In this document: piece by piece, positions 34,505-42,901 of the stretch
How positions within the stretch are numbered: the first letter of the stretch is position 1
Layout of the letters: each line of letters opens with the position of its first letter
Assembly: GCA_951813325.1 (NCBI GenBank)
Contig: OX638350.1
Coordinates: 763,316-827,315, forward strand
Length of the DNA: 64,000 nt
Reading direction: 5' to 3'
From: an uncultured Acidimicrobiales bacterium
GTDB lineage: Bacteria; Actinomycetota; Acidimicrobiia; Acidimicrobiales; Bin134
Notes under the pieces: model-generated
What the model saw: the letters and a program-made list of their open reading frames with translations, nothing else
The model's database searches: none
Told to the model about the DNA's origin: nothing
Made by a program: the position numbers and the translations under genes

Positions 34505-35484
34505 CCGCCGGTCAGCCGGGAATAGGCCTGACGGTAGAAGTCCAGCGCAATGGAGCAGGGATCGGGATTGCCTTCCAGAGCGGTGTAGGGTAGCGATGCC
34601 CCGGTGAAAGCGGTGTCGTCCCAGAACGGGTCGCTTGGATCGACCGGCCCCCACGGCCCGACGTACAGGTAGGGCTCGGGATGGGCGGCGTCGCCCGGCG
34701 AAGCGCCGTAGGTGGCCCGGGTGACCGGATCTCTGTCGGCATCGCCGGTCTCAACCGCGGCGTCGAAGTGTCCGGGCCAAAGCTGCACCCGACTGGGGTC
34801 CGCCGCTCCAGGAGTGCAGCGCAGCTCTTCCAAGGTCGCGGTGGCCATGCCGAACCAGTCGCCGATGAACGCCACCAGTTCCTCGTCTACCGTCAGTGGA
34901 CGGTCCAAGTCGCCCAGCGCCACGGTGTCGTGTTCGGCCTGATCGCTGGTGGCCTCGACCCCCAAGAAGTCGGACGCGTCTCGCAGCGTGGTGATCGGCC
35001 GGCTGTACACGCGGTCGCCCTGCTGGATCACCAGCAGGCGGCCCTCTACCCGCACCTGGATGTCATCCCCGAAGAACGGGGTCCCGAAGCCACCCATGGT
35101 CCAGCGCAGGCCGAATTTGCCGTTGACTGCCTTGCGGGTGTTGGACACCAAGCCATAGGCCAAGCGATGGAGGTCGTCGCGCCGCACTGGGTAGTGGTCG
35201 GGTACCGCCGACAGCGCCTTGTGGTCGGCCAGCCAGCGGGGCTGGCAAAAGGCGGCCACTTTGTCGTCGGCTGCGGCCAGATCGGCCCATCGAAGGTCGC
35301 CAGAGCTGGTGGGGGTCACTACCTGGAGGTTCGCCTGGTCCGCCTCGCCTACCGCGGCGGGGTCGTCAGCGAACCAGGGGCCGGAGAGCACCGTAGGCGG
35401 CGATGGCTCCAGCACGCGGGCGATGCGGCCGTCGCCCACCAGAGAGTCTGCTTCGGCCTGCGGGTTTCGAACTGTGGGTGTCAT
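34501..35484 (-). CDS. Conserved hypothetical protein (327 aa)
   Basis: Starts at ATG 35484 (MTPTVRNPQAEADSL). No signal peptide or membrane segment is seen. It is rich in Trp, Asp and Pro, with recurring segments such as LRWADLAAADDKVAAFCQ, GLRWTMGGFGTPFFGDDIQV and YLYVGPWGPVDPSDPFWDD. These look like a structured globular domain, but I do not recognise a family. It is convergent with the LLM gene and divergent from the SDR at 35593. Composition and length suggest a real gene. Confidence 0.65.
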   Translation of the reverse strand: MTPTVRNPQAEADSLVGDGRIARVLEPSPPTVLSGPWFADDPAAVGEADQANLQVVTPTSSGDLRWADLAAADDKVAAFCQPRWLADHKALSAVPDHYPVRRDDLHRLAYGLVSNTRKAVNGKFGLRWTMGGFGTPFFGDDIQVRVEGRLLVIQQGDRVYSRPITTLRDASDFLGVEATSDQAEHDTVALGDLDRPLTVDEELVAFIGDWFGMATATLEELRCTPGAADPSRVQLWPGHFDAAVETGDADRDPVTRATYGASPGDAAHPEPYLYVGPWGPVDPSDPFWDDTAFTGASLPYTALEGNPDPCSIALDFYRQAYSRLTGG

Positions 35485-35592
35485 GGCGCCTGATTGGAAT
35501 CTATCGGCGACTGGTGGCAAACACACCGCAATGAGCCCGCCGTGCGCTCAGTCGGTAGAGTCTCGCCGACAACAACGACTGGGAGGTCACAC

Positions 35593-36378
35593 ATGGGAAG
35601 ACTGGACGGCAAAGTCGCCCTGGTTACCGGAGGCGGCGGAGGGCTGGGCACAGCCATCAGCACCTTGTTCGCCAGCGAGGGCGCAAGGGTAGTGGTGCAG
35701 GACCTTAACGAGGCTGCCGCCGCGGCTACCGCAGATCAGGTGGTCGCCAACGGAGGCGAAGCCATGAGCGCAGCCTGCGATGTGTCAGACAGCAAGGCCA
35801 TCGAGGCCATGTTCGCCGATATCGACGCCCGCTTCGGACCGGTCACCGTGCTGGTGAACAACGCCGGGGTAGACAGCACCCCCGGCGACGGCTCCGGGGA
35901 GGGAAACACCGGCGGCGACCGCCAGATCGTGGACATGAGCGACGACGGCTGGCAGCGGATGCTGGACATCCATCTCAACGGCGCCTTCTACTGCACCCGG
36001 GCCATGTTGTCCCGGATCATCGACACCGATCTGAAGGGTTCGGTCATCTGCATGTCGTCGATCGCCGGTCTGGCCGGTTGGGGGCCAGTGCATTACGCCA
36101 CCGCCAAGGCCGGGCTCTTGGGGTTCATGCGGGCCATGGCCCGGTTCTGTGCCCCCCACGGCATTCGGGCCAATGCGGTGTGCCCCGGGGTGATCGACAC
36201 CCCGATGGTGGCCGGAGTGGACCCCGCCATGATCGAGGGCCTCAAGATGATCACCCCCGCCGGCCGCATCGGCACCCCGAATGACATTGCCTATGCCGCC
36301 CTCTACCTGGCCTCCGACGAGAGCGACTTCGTCACCGGCGAAACCATCACCCCCAACGGAGGCCTCGTCATCGGCTGA
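35593..36378 (+). CDS. SDR-family oxidoreductase
   Basis: A 261-aa short-chain dehydrogenase from ATG 35593 with a GGGAGGT ribosome site; the upstream frame start is unlikely. The cofactor motif is VTGGGGGLGTA, NAG in LVNNAGVDSTPG, and the active site is MSSIAGL plus YATAKAGLLGF. A typical C-terminus (VTGETITPNGGLVIG) completes it. It is an NAD(P)-dependent alcohol/ketone oxidoreductase. It converges with the CoA-transferase at 36395, 16 bp away. Confidence 0.92.
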   Translation: MGRLDGKVALVTGGGGGLGTAISTLFASEGARVVVQDLNEAAAAATADQVVANGGEAMSAACDVSDSKAIEAMFADIDARFGPVTVLVNNAGVDSTPGDGSGEGNTGGDRQIVDMSDDGWQRMLDIHLNGAFYCTRAMLSRIIDTDLKGSVICMSSIAGLAGWGPVHYATAKAGLLGFMRAMARFCAPHGIRANAVCPGVIDTPMVAGVDPAMIEGLKMITPAGRIGTPNDIAYAALYLASDESDFVTGETITPNGGLVIG

Positions 36379-36394
36379 CCGCGCCGCTGGCGGC

Positions 36395-38803
36395 TCAGTC
36401 CTCGGGCAGGGGGACTTCCAGCGCGCCCAACTCGACGAGGCGGTCGACTTCGGCGGAGTCCATGTTGAGTTCTTCGATGCAGATTTGGCGGGTGTGCTCG
36501 CCGAGTAGGGGGGCGGCGTGGACTGGGGGCGTGGGCATTTCGCTGCCGTAGAAGCAGGGGCCTTCCAGCACCAGGTTGCCGGCGCCGGGTTGGAACACCT
36601 CAAGCTGGAAGCCTCGCTCGCGGAGCTGGGGGTCGGTGAGATGGTCGAGCGCGGTCAGCATGGCCGAGCCGGGAACGCCGACCGCTTGACAGGCGTCTTG
36701 GACTTCCTGTGGTGAGAGGTCGGCGGTCCACTGGGCCACTCCGGCGTTGACTGCCTCTCGGGCGGCTAGGCGGCCCGCGGCTGTGCCATAAGCCGGGTGA
36801 TCGGCCCAGGACGGATTGCCCATGGCCTGCTTGAGCGCGGCCCAGTCGGCGTCATCGCGCACACACACCACGCACCACTGCTGGTCGCCGGCGCATTGGA
36901 ACACTCCCCACGGGGCACCCTCGTCGGAGTCGTTGCCCACTGGCTGCACCGATCCGGGTATCAGCGACTCGGCCATGAACAGATCGCCCAGCGTGTTGAC
37001 CAAAGCCTCGGCTTGGCTGATCTCGGCGTGGGCCCCTTGGCCTCCTCGGTGCTCCCGGCTCAACAACCCGGCCAGCGCACCCAGGGCGCACAGCCGACCG
37101 GCCAGGTGGTCGGGGTGGATGGCGTTGGATCCCGGCGGGGGGTCGCCGTCGGTGAAGTTCCACAGGTACTTGATGCCCCCCACCGTCTGGATGGTGGGCC
37201 CGTATCCGATCCAGTCGGCGTACGCCCCGGTGGAGCCCATGAGCTGGCTGCTGGCCATGCACACGCCGGGGTTGATCTCCTTTAGAGTCTCGTAGCCCAC
37301 CCCCATTGCGTCCATGGTGCCGGTGGAGTTGTTCTCGATCACAATGTCGGCCGTCTTCGCCAGCTCTTTCAGCACGGCCAAGCCCTCGGGGATCTTGGAG
37401 TTGACCCCGAAGCTCCGCTTGGTGCGGCTCGACGAGGCGAACGACGGAGTCATCTCGGTACCGGTCACCAGCCGCATGAAATCGGGGTAGGTGCGGGTCT
37501 CGATCTTGATGACATCGGCGCCGTATTCGGCCAGCATGCGCCCGCCTTCCACGCCTACGCCGCCATGGCCGAAGTCCAGCACTCGCACCTCGGCCAACGG
37601 CTGGTCTATCTCGCCAGCTGCGGGCACCAGTGGGCGAAGCTCTGCGGCTTCTGCGGCGACCTCGGCGTTGTGCTCGCCCACCTCTGGCGCGCCGAATCGG
37701 AATCCTTGGCGCTGGCGGTTGATCTCCATGAACCCCGATGCCACCTCGGCCTCTGCACCGGGGGCGACCTCTACAGGCACGAATGTTGACCGGGACACAT
37801 AGTGCTCATTAACCAAGATGTCGGATGGCTTGAGCATCGGGGTGACCACCACGCCCCGGCGCTGGGCCTCAGCCGCGGCCTCCTCCATCAGCATGGGAGC
37901 GAAGTGCTCGGCGATTACCGGATTCAACACGTCGCCGTTCATCAGCCGGGTAAGGGTCTCGCCCCACATCTCGTCGGCGAATGCCTCTGGACGGCCCAGC
38001 CACTCCCACATGGCGAACCACTGGCGGGGGCTGAGGATCACCATTGTGATGAAGCCGTCGGCCGTCTCGAACAACGGATACACCACGGTGGTTCCCGACC
38101 GGACGATGGGCGGGTCCATACCGGCGTCCAATGTCGGTTGCATGTTGGCCAGCTGCCAGGTGTTGAGTTGGATGGCCGCTTCCAAAACAGAGAAGTCCAA
38201 ATGCTGGCCGCGCCTGGTGTGCTGCTTGGCCACCAAGCCGATGAGAATTGCCAGCGCGCCCACCACGCCTGCGGCGTCATAGGCAAAGGCGCCAGGGATG
38301 AGCAGCGGCGGCTTCTCGGGGATGCCCGAAGCGGCCAGATGCCCACTCATGGCCTGGATCACCTCGTCGGTGGCCTCGAACTGGGCGTAGGGTCCTTCCT
38401 GGCCGAAGTCGGTGACCGACAGAACCAAGAGGTGCTCGAATTCGGCGGAAACCGCCTTTGGGTCCAGTCCGAACGGGGCCAGCGTCCCCGGCTTGGTCGA
38501 CTCGATCCACACATCGGCACCGCCCAGCAACTGCCGAAGCTGAGCTTGGCCCCCAGCGGCGGTCACGTCCAGTGTGATACCCCGCTTGTTGAAGTTGCGG
38601 AAGGCGAAGTACAGGCTGGTGTCGCCGTCGGGGGCGAATGGGGGCATTTGCCGGGATGAGGCTCCACCCGGCGGCTCCACCCGGATCACGTCGGCACCGA
38701 AGTCGGCCAGTATCCGCCCGGCCAACTCGCCCTTGACGTCGGCCATGTCGATGACCCGGAGGCCGCTCAGCGGCAGTTCATTCGAAGACACGGTTCGCGA
38801 CAC
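36395..38803 (-). CDS. Double-domain CaiB/BaiF CoA-transferase (1)
   Basis: Roughly 800 aa. Two class III CoA-transferase domains are fused head to tail. The first opens LSGLRVIDMADVKGELAGRI and contains ADVWIESTKPGTLAPFGLD. The second opens LAEVRVLDFGHGGVGVEGGR, with ADIVIENNSTGTMDAMGVGY and VGVPGSAMLTALDHLTDPQL. Single-domain enzymes are about 400 aa, so this fusion may be a self-contained dimer. The start is uncertain: GTG 38803 or 38791. It is divergent from the NTF2-like gene at 38851. Confidence 0.85.
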   Translation of the reverse strand: MSRTVSSNELPLSGLRVIDMADVKGELAGRILADFGADVIRVEPPGGASSRQMPPFAPDGDTSLYFAFRNFNKRGITLDVTAAGGQAQLRQLLGGADVWIESTKPGTLAPFGLDPKAVSAEFEHLLVLSVTDFGQEGPYAQFEATDEVIQAMSGHLAASGIPEKPPLLIPGAFAYDAAGVVGALAILIGLVAKQHTRRGQHLDFSVLEAAIQLNTWQLANMQPTLDAGMDPPIVRSGTTVVYPLFETADGFITMVILSPRQWFAMWEWLGRPEAFADEMWGETLTRLMNGDVLNPVIAEHFAPMLMEEAAAEAQRRGVVVTPMLKPSDILVNEHYVSRSTFVPVEVAPGAEAEVASGFMEINRQRQGFRFGAPEVGEHNAEVAAEAAELRPLVPAAGEIDQPLAEVRVLDFGHGGVGVEGGRMLAEYGADVIKIETRTYPDFMRLVTGTEMTPSFASSSRTKRSFGVNSKIPEGLAVLKELAKTADIVIENNSTGTMDAMGVGYETLKEINPGVCMASSQLMGSTGAYADWIGYGPTIQTVGGIKYLWNFTDGDPPPGSNAIHPDHLAGRLCALGALAGLLSREHRGGQGAHAEISQAEALVNTLGDLFMAESLIPGSVQPVGNDSDEGAPWGVFQCAGDQQWCVVCVRDDADWAALKQAMGNPSWADHPAYGTAAGRLAAREAVNAGVAQWTADLSPQEVQDACQAVGVPGSAMLTALDHLTDPQLRERGFQLEVFQPGAGNLVLEGPCFYGSEMPTPPVHAAPLLGEHTRQICIEELNMDSAEVDRLVELGALEVPLPED

Positions 38804-38850
38804 TACTGGCAGTTTTCTCGTGGATTCGAAGAACGTGGTCAACTGGTGGT

Positions 38851-39258
38851 GTGAGCGCACAGACCAACCTGGAAATCCTCCAGTCGGTGTTCGACGCCAT
38901 GGGCGACGCCGACGCCGTGGTGGCCCACTACACCGACGACTACGTGATGGAACTGCCCTACGCCCATCCAGAAAAACCCGACCGCACCGAGGGCAAAGAG
39001 GTAGTGAGGGAGCGGCTGGTGCAGGCGTTCAAGATCTTCCGCTTCACTTTGCACGTCACCGAAGCGCACCCCTGTGCCGATCCTGACCTCTTGATTGCCG
39101 AGTACATCAGCCAGGGCGAGGTGATCCCCACCGGCCGCCGCTACTCCAACCGCTACATCGGCCTGTGGCGCTTTCGCGACGGCAAAGTCTGCTTCACCCG
39201 GGAGTACCTAAACCCGGAAATAGCCCGGGCTGCACTAGCACCGGAATCTGACGACTAG
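38851..39258 (+). CDS. SnoaL-like/NTF2 fold protein
   Basis: A 135-aa protein from GTG 38851. It has the cone fold pattern of NTF2-like enzymes: TNLEILQSVFDAMGDADAVV, the strand DYVMELPYAHPEKP, FTLHVTEAHPCADPD, and IGLWRFRDGKVCFTREYLNP. Members are small isomerases, hydrolases or binding proteins. It is divergent from the double CoA-transferase, and its stop overlaps the convergent membrane gene at 39255 by four bases. Function not specified by sequence. Confidence 0.8.
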   Translation: MSAQTNLEILQSVFDAMGDADAVVAHYTDDYVMELPYAHPEKPDRTEGKEVVRERLVQAFKIFRFTLHVTEAHPCADPDLLIAEYISQGEVIPTGRRYSNRYIGLWRFRDGKVCFTREYLNPEIARAALAPESDD

Positions 39259-40157
39259 AAGCGCCGACCGCCCAAGCCTCCGCCGCCGAGCCCGCCGCCT
39301 CCGAAGCCCCGCATCAGGGGGCCTTGGGACCGCTCGTGGAAGGTGTCGCCGATGCTGGAGCTCTCGAAGCCCATGGGCACCTGGCCCGTGGTGGCGTAGA
39401 GGTAGAGGGCCATTTGAAATATGGCGGTGAGCGTGCTGATAATCACCGACACAAAGGCAATCCATATGAATCCGATCGCGATCCCGATCACCGCTCCGGC
39501 TGAGCCGGCCGAAACCCCGATGACGGCTATGAGGATACCTGGGATGGCCGCCACCAAGCCGATGATGCCGAATCCCACCTGGGCGATCAGGTTCTCGCCC
39601 CACGTGTTCTTCAGCAGCTCACCCGAGCGTCTCACCGAGCTGAACGGGCCGGTTTGCTCCACAACCAGGATGGGTACCACCAAAAAGGTGAGCACCCCCC
39701 AAGCCATGTTGAGGAGGCTGCCCACAATTCGGGCAAAGGCGTTGTCAGAACTCTGAATGGCCCGCAGGATCATTCCGACGGTCAGGGCCAGAATCGCCCA
39801 GGGAATGATCACGTGCAGCCGGGAAAAAGCCCCCTTGATTGCGCTGGAGATGGTGGGGTCTCCGCCGCTGAATCGCTCCCTGGCCCCCGATACCACCGCG
39901 GCATTGAAAAACACGGTGATGACGGTGATGGCAAACAAGATGATGATTCCGCCGATCCACAGCATGGGCTCGCTGCCGGTGCTGCTTCCACCATCGTCGA
40001 TCCCGTCGGTTGACAGCCAGATGGGGATGCCGATCGCGGCGATCACACCCAGAGAGGCAATCGCCCCCAAAATCGGCAGTACCGCCAGTTCCCGATCGTG
40101 TTGCAGTACCGCCCACGAAGCTTTGGCGGTGTCCAATGTGCGGCGAAATCGACCCAT
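39255..40157 (-). CDS. DUF6159-like integral membrane protein (1)
   Basis: A 300-aa protein with about five or six hydrophobic helices (LPILGAIASLGVIAAIGIPI, MLWIGGIIILFAITVITVFF, and others) and a Gly-rich C-terminal tail (FGGGGLGGGGLGGRRF). Central segments such as FLVVPILVVEQTGPFSSVRR and LYLYATTGQVPMGFE recur in the next gene, so the two are tandem paralogues. The family has unknown function; these are cytoplasmic-membrane proteins. Confidence 0.8.
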   Translation of the reverse strand: MGRFRRTLDTAKASWAVLQHDRELAVLPILGAIASLGVIAAIGIPIWLSTDGIDDGGSSTGSEPMLWIGGIIILFAITVITVFFNAAVVSGARERFSGGDPTISSAIKGAFSRLHVIIPWAILALTVGMILRAIQSSDNAFARIVGSLLNMAWGVLTFLVVPILVVEQTGPFSSVRRSGELLKNTWGENLIAQVGFGIIGLVAAIPGILIAVIGVSAGSAGAVIGIAIGFIWIAFVSVIISTLTAIFQMALYLYATTGQVPMGFESSSIGDTFHERSQGPLMRGFGGGGLGGGGLGGRRF

Positions 40158-40224
40158 GGGCTGAACGCTACCAGCGATTTCTGTGAGGCGGGCCGACCCC
40201 TTGGCGGGTCAGAATTGCGGCTGG

Positions 40225-41268
40225 CTACCGATCCATCGACGGCGCTTGTGCCGGAGATGGTGGAACCCCATCCCGCCATGCTCGCCTCTGCTCCCGCTTC
40301 GCTTGGCGCTTTGCCTTGCGCTCGGCCTTGAGCACTTTCTTGCTCGCGAACGCCTTTTCTAGGCCTTTCCCCTGGAAATCTCCGGGTACCTCACCAGTGG
40401 TGACGTAGAGGTAGAGGGCCATCTTGAATATGCCGACGACTGCGGCCATCGCCACCAGCACCACGAGCAGCCAGGCGACGCCCACAGCTATCCCGATTAC
40501 GAGCGAAACCGGGTTCCCCAGACCGATGAGAACTATGAGGGCGGCCACCATGAGCCCCGGAATAATGATGAGGATTCCGATTAGGTCGAAGCCGATCTGG
40601 GCCATGAGGCTCTTGCCCCAGGTCTTGCGGAACAGCCGGAAAGAACGTTTGCAGGATGTGAAGGGCCCGGTCTCCTCCACCACCAGGATCGGCACGACCA
40701 AGTAGGTGATGAAGTACCAAATGGTCTCCAGAACAACGGCCACAATCATCGCCCCGAGTGCGGCGAATTGGCCGACGACGGGGATATGGCGACCAGCATC
40801 CTGCATGTGCCGGAAAATTCTGGGGAGCCGATACAGCACCTCGATTATCACCCCCACCGTGCCGGCTAGCAGCGCCCATGGCACGATCACCTGAAGGCGG
40901 GCGTTGGCGGCCGACAGGCAGCCTTCAAAAGTAGGGGTGTTGCCCCGGAACCGCTCCCAGGCGCCATAAGTGAGCGCGACGGTGAAGTAGATCGAGGTAA
41001 AGCTGATCAACAATATGGAGGCGATGAGGCCGAGCCACACGATCGGCTCGGTGGCCCAACGTCCGGGCTCGTCAACTGTGCCGGCATTTAGACCGGCGGA
41101 AGCGAGGTTCACCAGCGCCCAGTTGACAGCCAAGATCAGCGCGGCTGCAGCAATGCTTAGGGCCGGAAAGGCCATCAGGGATCTATCTCGCTTCAGCACT
41201 CCATATGAGGCCGATGCCAGGACTTTTGTCCGGGAAAAGCTGTCCCTCAGATCGCTGAAGATGCCCAT
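40225..41268 (-). CDS. DUF6159-like integral membrane protein (2)
   Basis: 347 aa from ATG 41268, paralogous to the preceding gene (LVVPILVVEETGPFTSCKRS, LYLYVTTGEVPGDFQG) with the same helix layout. It ends with a very basic tail (KAERKAKRQAKREQRRAWRD), unlike the Gly-rich tail of copy 1. A longer frame upstream overlaps the partner of the selenoprotein and is rejected. The first 22 bases overlap the end of the gene at 41247. Role unknown. Confidence 0.8.
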   Translation of the reverse strand: MGIFSDLRDSFSRTKVLASASYGVLKRDRSLMAFPALSIAAAALILAVNWALVNLASAGLNAGTVDEPGRWATEPIVWLGLIASILLISFTSIYFTVALTYGAWERFRGNTPTFEGCLSAANARLQVIVPWALLAGTVGVIIEVLYRLPRIFRHMQDAGRHIPVVGQFAALGAMIVAVVLETIWYFITYLVVPILVVEETGPFTSCKRSFRLFRKTWGKSLMAQIGFDLIGILIIIPGLMVAALIVLIGLGNPVSLVIGIAVGVAWLLVVLVAMAAVVGIFKMALYLYVTTGEVPGDFQGKGLEKAFASKKVLKAERKAKRQAKREQRRAWRDGVPPSPAQAPSMDR

Positions 41269-42365
41269 TGAGTTGATCCTGGCAACGGCACTTCGCAAGC
41301 CTGGTCTAGGTCGATCTCCACGGTTAGGTGGCCGTTGCCGTGGGGGCCGGCGCCCCAGGAGGGCATGACGGCGGAGTACAGACCGGTGCCGCCGGCCACC
41401 AGGATGAGCAAGGCATCGGGGCTGCTCAGCGCGGGTACAACCAAGTCCGGGTCTTCGCCCTGGCGGCGCTGGTGTCGGTTGATGCCCGAGCCCCGGGCCC
41501 GCACCGTGGACAGCTCCGACCAGGAGCGCTTGGCCCTCTGATGGAGCGCCTCGGCAATCGTGGTCCGGTCGTGGCCCACGTCGGCTAGGGCGATGGCGTG
41601 GTCGGGGTTGAGCACCAGCACCTGGGTACCACGGGCAAAGTGAGTGTTGTTGGCTCCCAGACCCGACAACGAGGCGGCCAGCACGTTCAGCAGGTGTTCG
41701 GCATACACCTCGGGATCGTCGTCGGGAAAGCACAGCACCGAGTGAGGCCCTTCGGTGCAGGCCACCGTTACCGTGCTCTGGTCGATGTCGTAGCCCAATG
41801 AGGTGTGCAGCGGGGGCCAGGGGCTGGCCTCCTCGTCTTCACCCAGGCAGAACGTGAACTTGCCGGGATGGCCGAGCAACGCCATGTCAGAAGTGCCAGG
41901 CCGCCCGCCGCCAATGCTGATCATGGCCAAGCGCACTGCCCGGCCTATTGAGGCGTTGGCCCGGTGGCCGGGGCCCAGCGCACCGAACCCCGAAGCAATC
42001 CCGCAGGCATCCACTGCGGGACCGTTCACGATGAGCAGCGGTCCCAGGTTGTGGGTGGTGGCTTGCACCTCGGTCATGTCCATGCGAGGGTCGGACACCG
42101 CCCGCACTGCGGCCACTACTGCCGGGAAGTAATCGGGCAGACAGCCGGCCATCACCGAGGCGATAGCGGCCTTTTCCACGGTGGCCTCTCCCAGATTGGG
42201 TCCGAGCTGTCCTAGGGAAACGTCAGCGTCAAGTCCAGAGGCCAGCACCATCCGCTCCACCCGGGCGGGGGTGGGTATCACCACTGGCAGCCCGTCGGTG
42301 CAGCCCGCCTCGTGGAGCTGTTCGAGTGCGGCCTCTTCGGATACGGCGGTGAGCCGGCGGGTCAT
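41247..42365 (-). CDS. Partner protein of the UGSC selenoprotein
   Basis: A 372-aa protein whose ATG overlaps the selenoprotein stop as ATGA. The N-terminus (EAGCTDGLPVVIPTPARVER) has a T-D-G-L-P-V-V-x-P-T motif. I recall this motif from longer UGSC-family proteins, where the two parts are fused, but that recollection was not searched. Further conserved-looking blocks are GPLLIVNGPAVDACGIASG, HRANASIGRAVRLAMISIGG and LVAGGTGLYSAVMPSWGAG. No membrane or signal segments. Likely one functional unit with the selenoprotein. Confidence 0.75.
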   Translation of the reverse strand: MTRRLTAVSEEAALEQLHEAGCTDGLPVVIPTPARVERMVLASGLDADVSLGQLGPNLGEATVEKAAIASVMAGCLPDYFPAVVAAVRAVSDPRMDMTEVQATTHNLGPLLIVNGPAVDACGIASGFGALGPGHRANASIGRAVRLAMISIGGGRPGTSDMALLGHPGKFTFCLGEDEEASPWPPLHTSLGYDIDQSTVTVACTEGPHSVLCFPDDDPEVYAEHLLNVLAASLSGLGANNTHFARGTQVLVLNPDHAIALADVGHDRTTIAEALHQRAKRSWSELSTVRARGSGINRHQRRQGEDPDLVVPALSSPDALLILVAGGTGLYSAVMPSWGAGPHGNGHLTVEIDLDQACEVPLPGSTQWASSAI

Positions 42366-42889
42366 CCGGTGGCGCCCAGCGCCTGAAGCACCTCGTCAGC
42401 GATGTCGTCGGCCACCATCTTCATGGCCTTCTCGCCGGTGCCGGCCACCGGGTGGGGGAGCTTCACCCTGGGAATGTCGGGCATTCCCGCCGATCGGGAC
42501 ACAAAGTCGCCCTGGGGGGAGAACTTTGTGGTCACCAAGGCCACCGCCGGGGTGTCGAGGCGGGCGGCCTTGATGGCGTCACGCACGGTGCCGCTGGTGC
42601 AGCTTCCTCAATGGCCGTATGCGGCCACTACCGCGTCGCACTCCTCGGTGATCTCACCCATGAGCTGATCGTCGGCCACCATCGAGGCGTTGCCCTTGTT
42701 CCATGCCCGGACTTCGAGATCGGGCCGCACCCGGCGCAGGCTCTTGCCCACTGCATCTAGGAAGGGCACCGAGTCGGGGAAACCGTTGGCCAAGAGCCCG
42801 ACGGTGAGTGCTCCATCGCCTGCTGACAGCTCATAGGGAGTCACTGCCTCTGCCGGTTCTGCGGTGGGGTCCAGATATTCGATCGCCAT
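42362..42889 (-). CDS. UGSC-family selenoprotein with in-frame UGA
   Basis: Two open stretches, 42611-42889 and 42362-42607, share one frame and are separated only by TGA at 42608-42610 (codon 94). Read through as selenocysteine, the junction is AAYGH-U-GSC-TSGTVRDAI. This matches the conserved U/C-G-S-C motif, where Cys homologues have C at this place and a partner Cys three residues on (Cys97). Total 175 aa; no signal peptide. Redox function is likely but unknown. A coupled partner gene follows. Sec insertion needs a stem-loop just after the UGA and selA/selB/selC, which are not in this window. Confidence 0.85.
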
Positions 42890-42901
42890 GGCTCTACGGT
42901 A

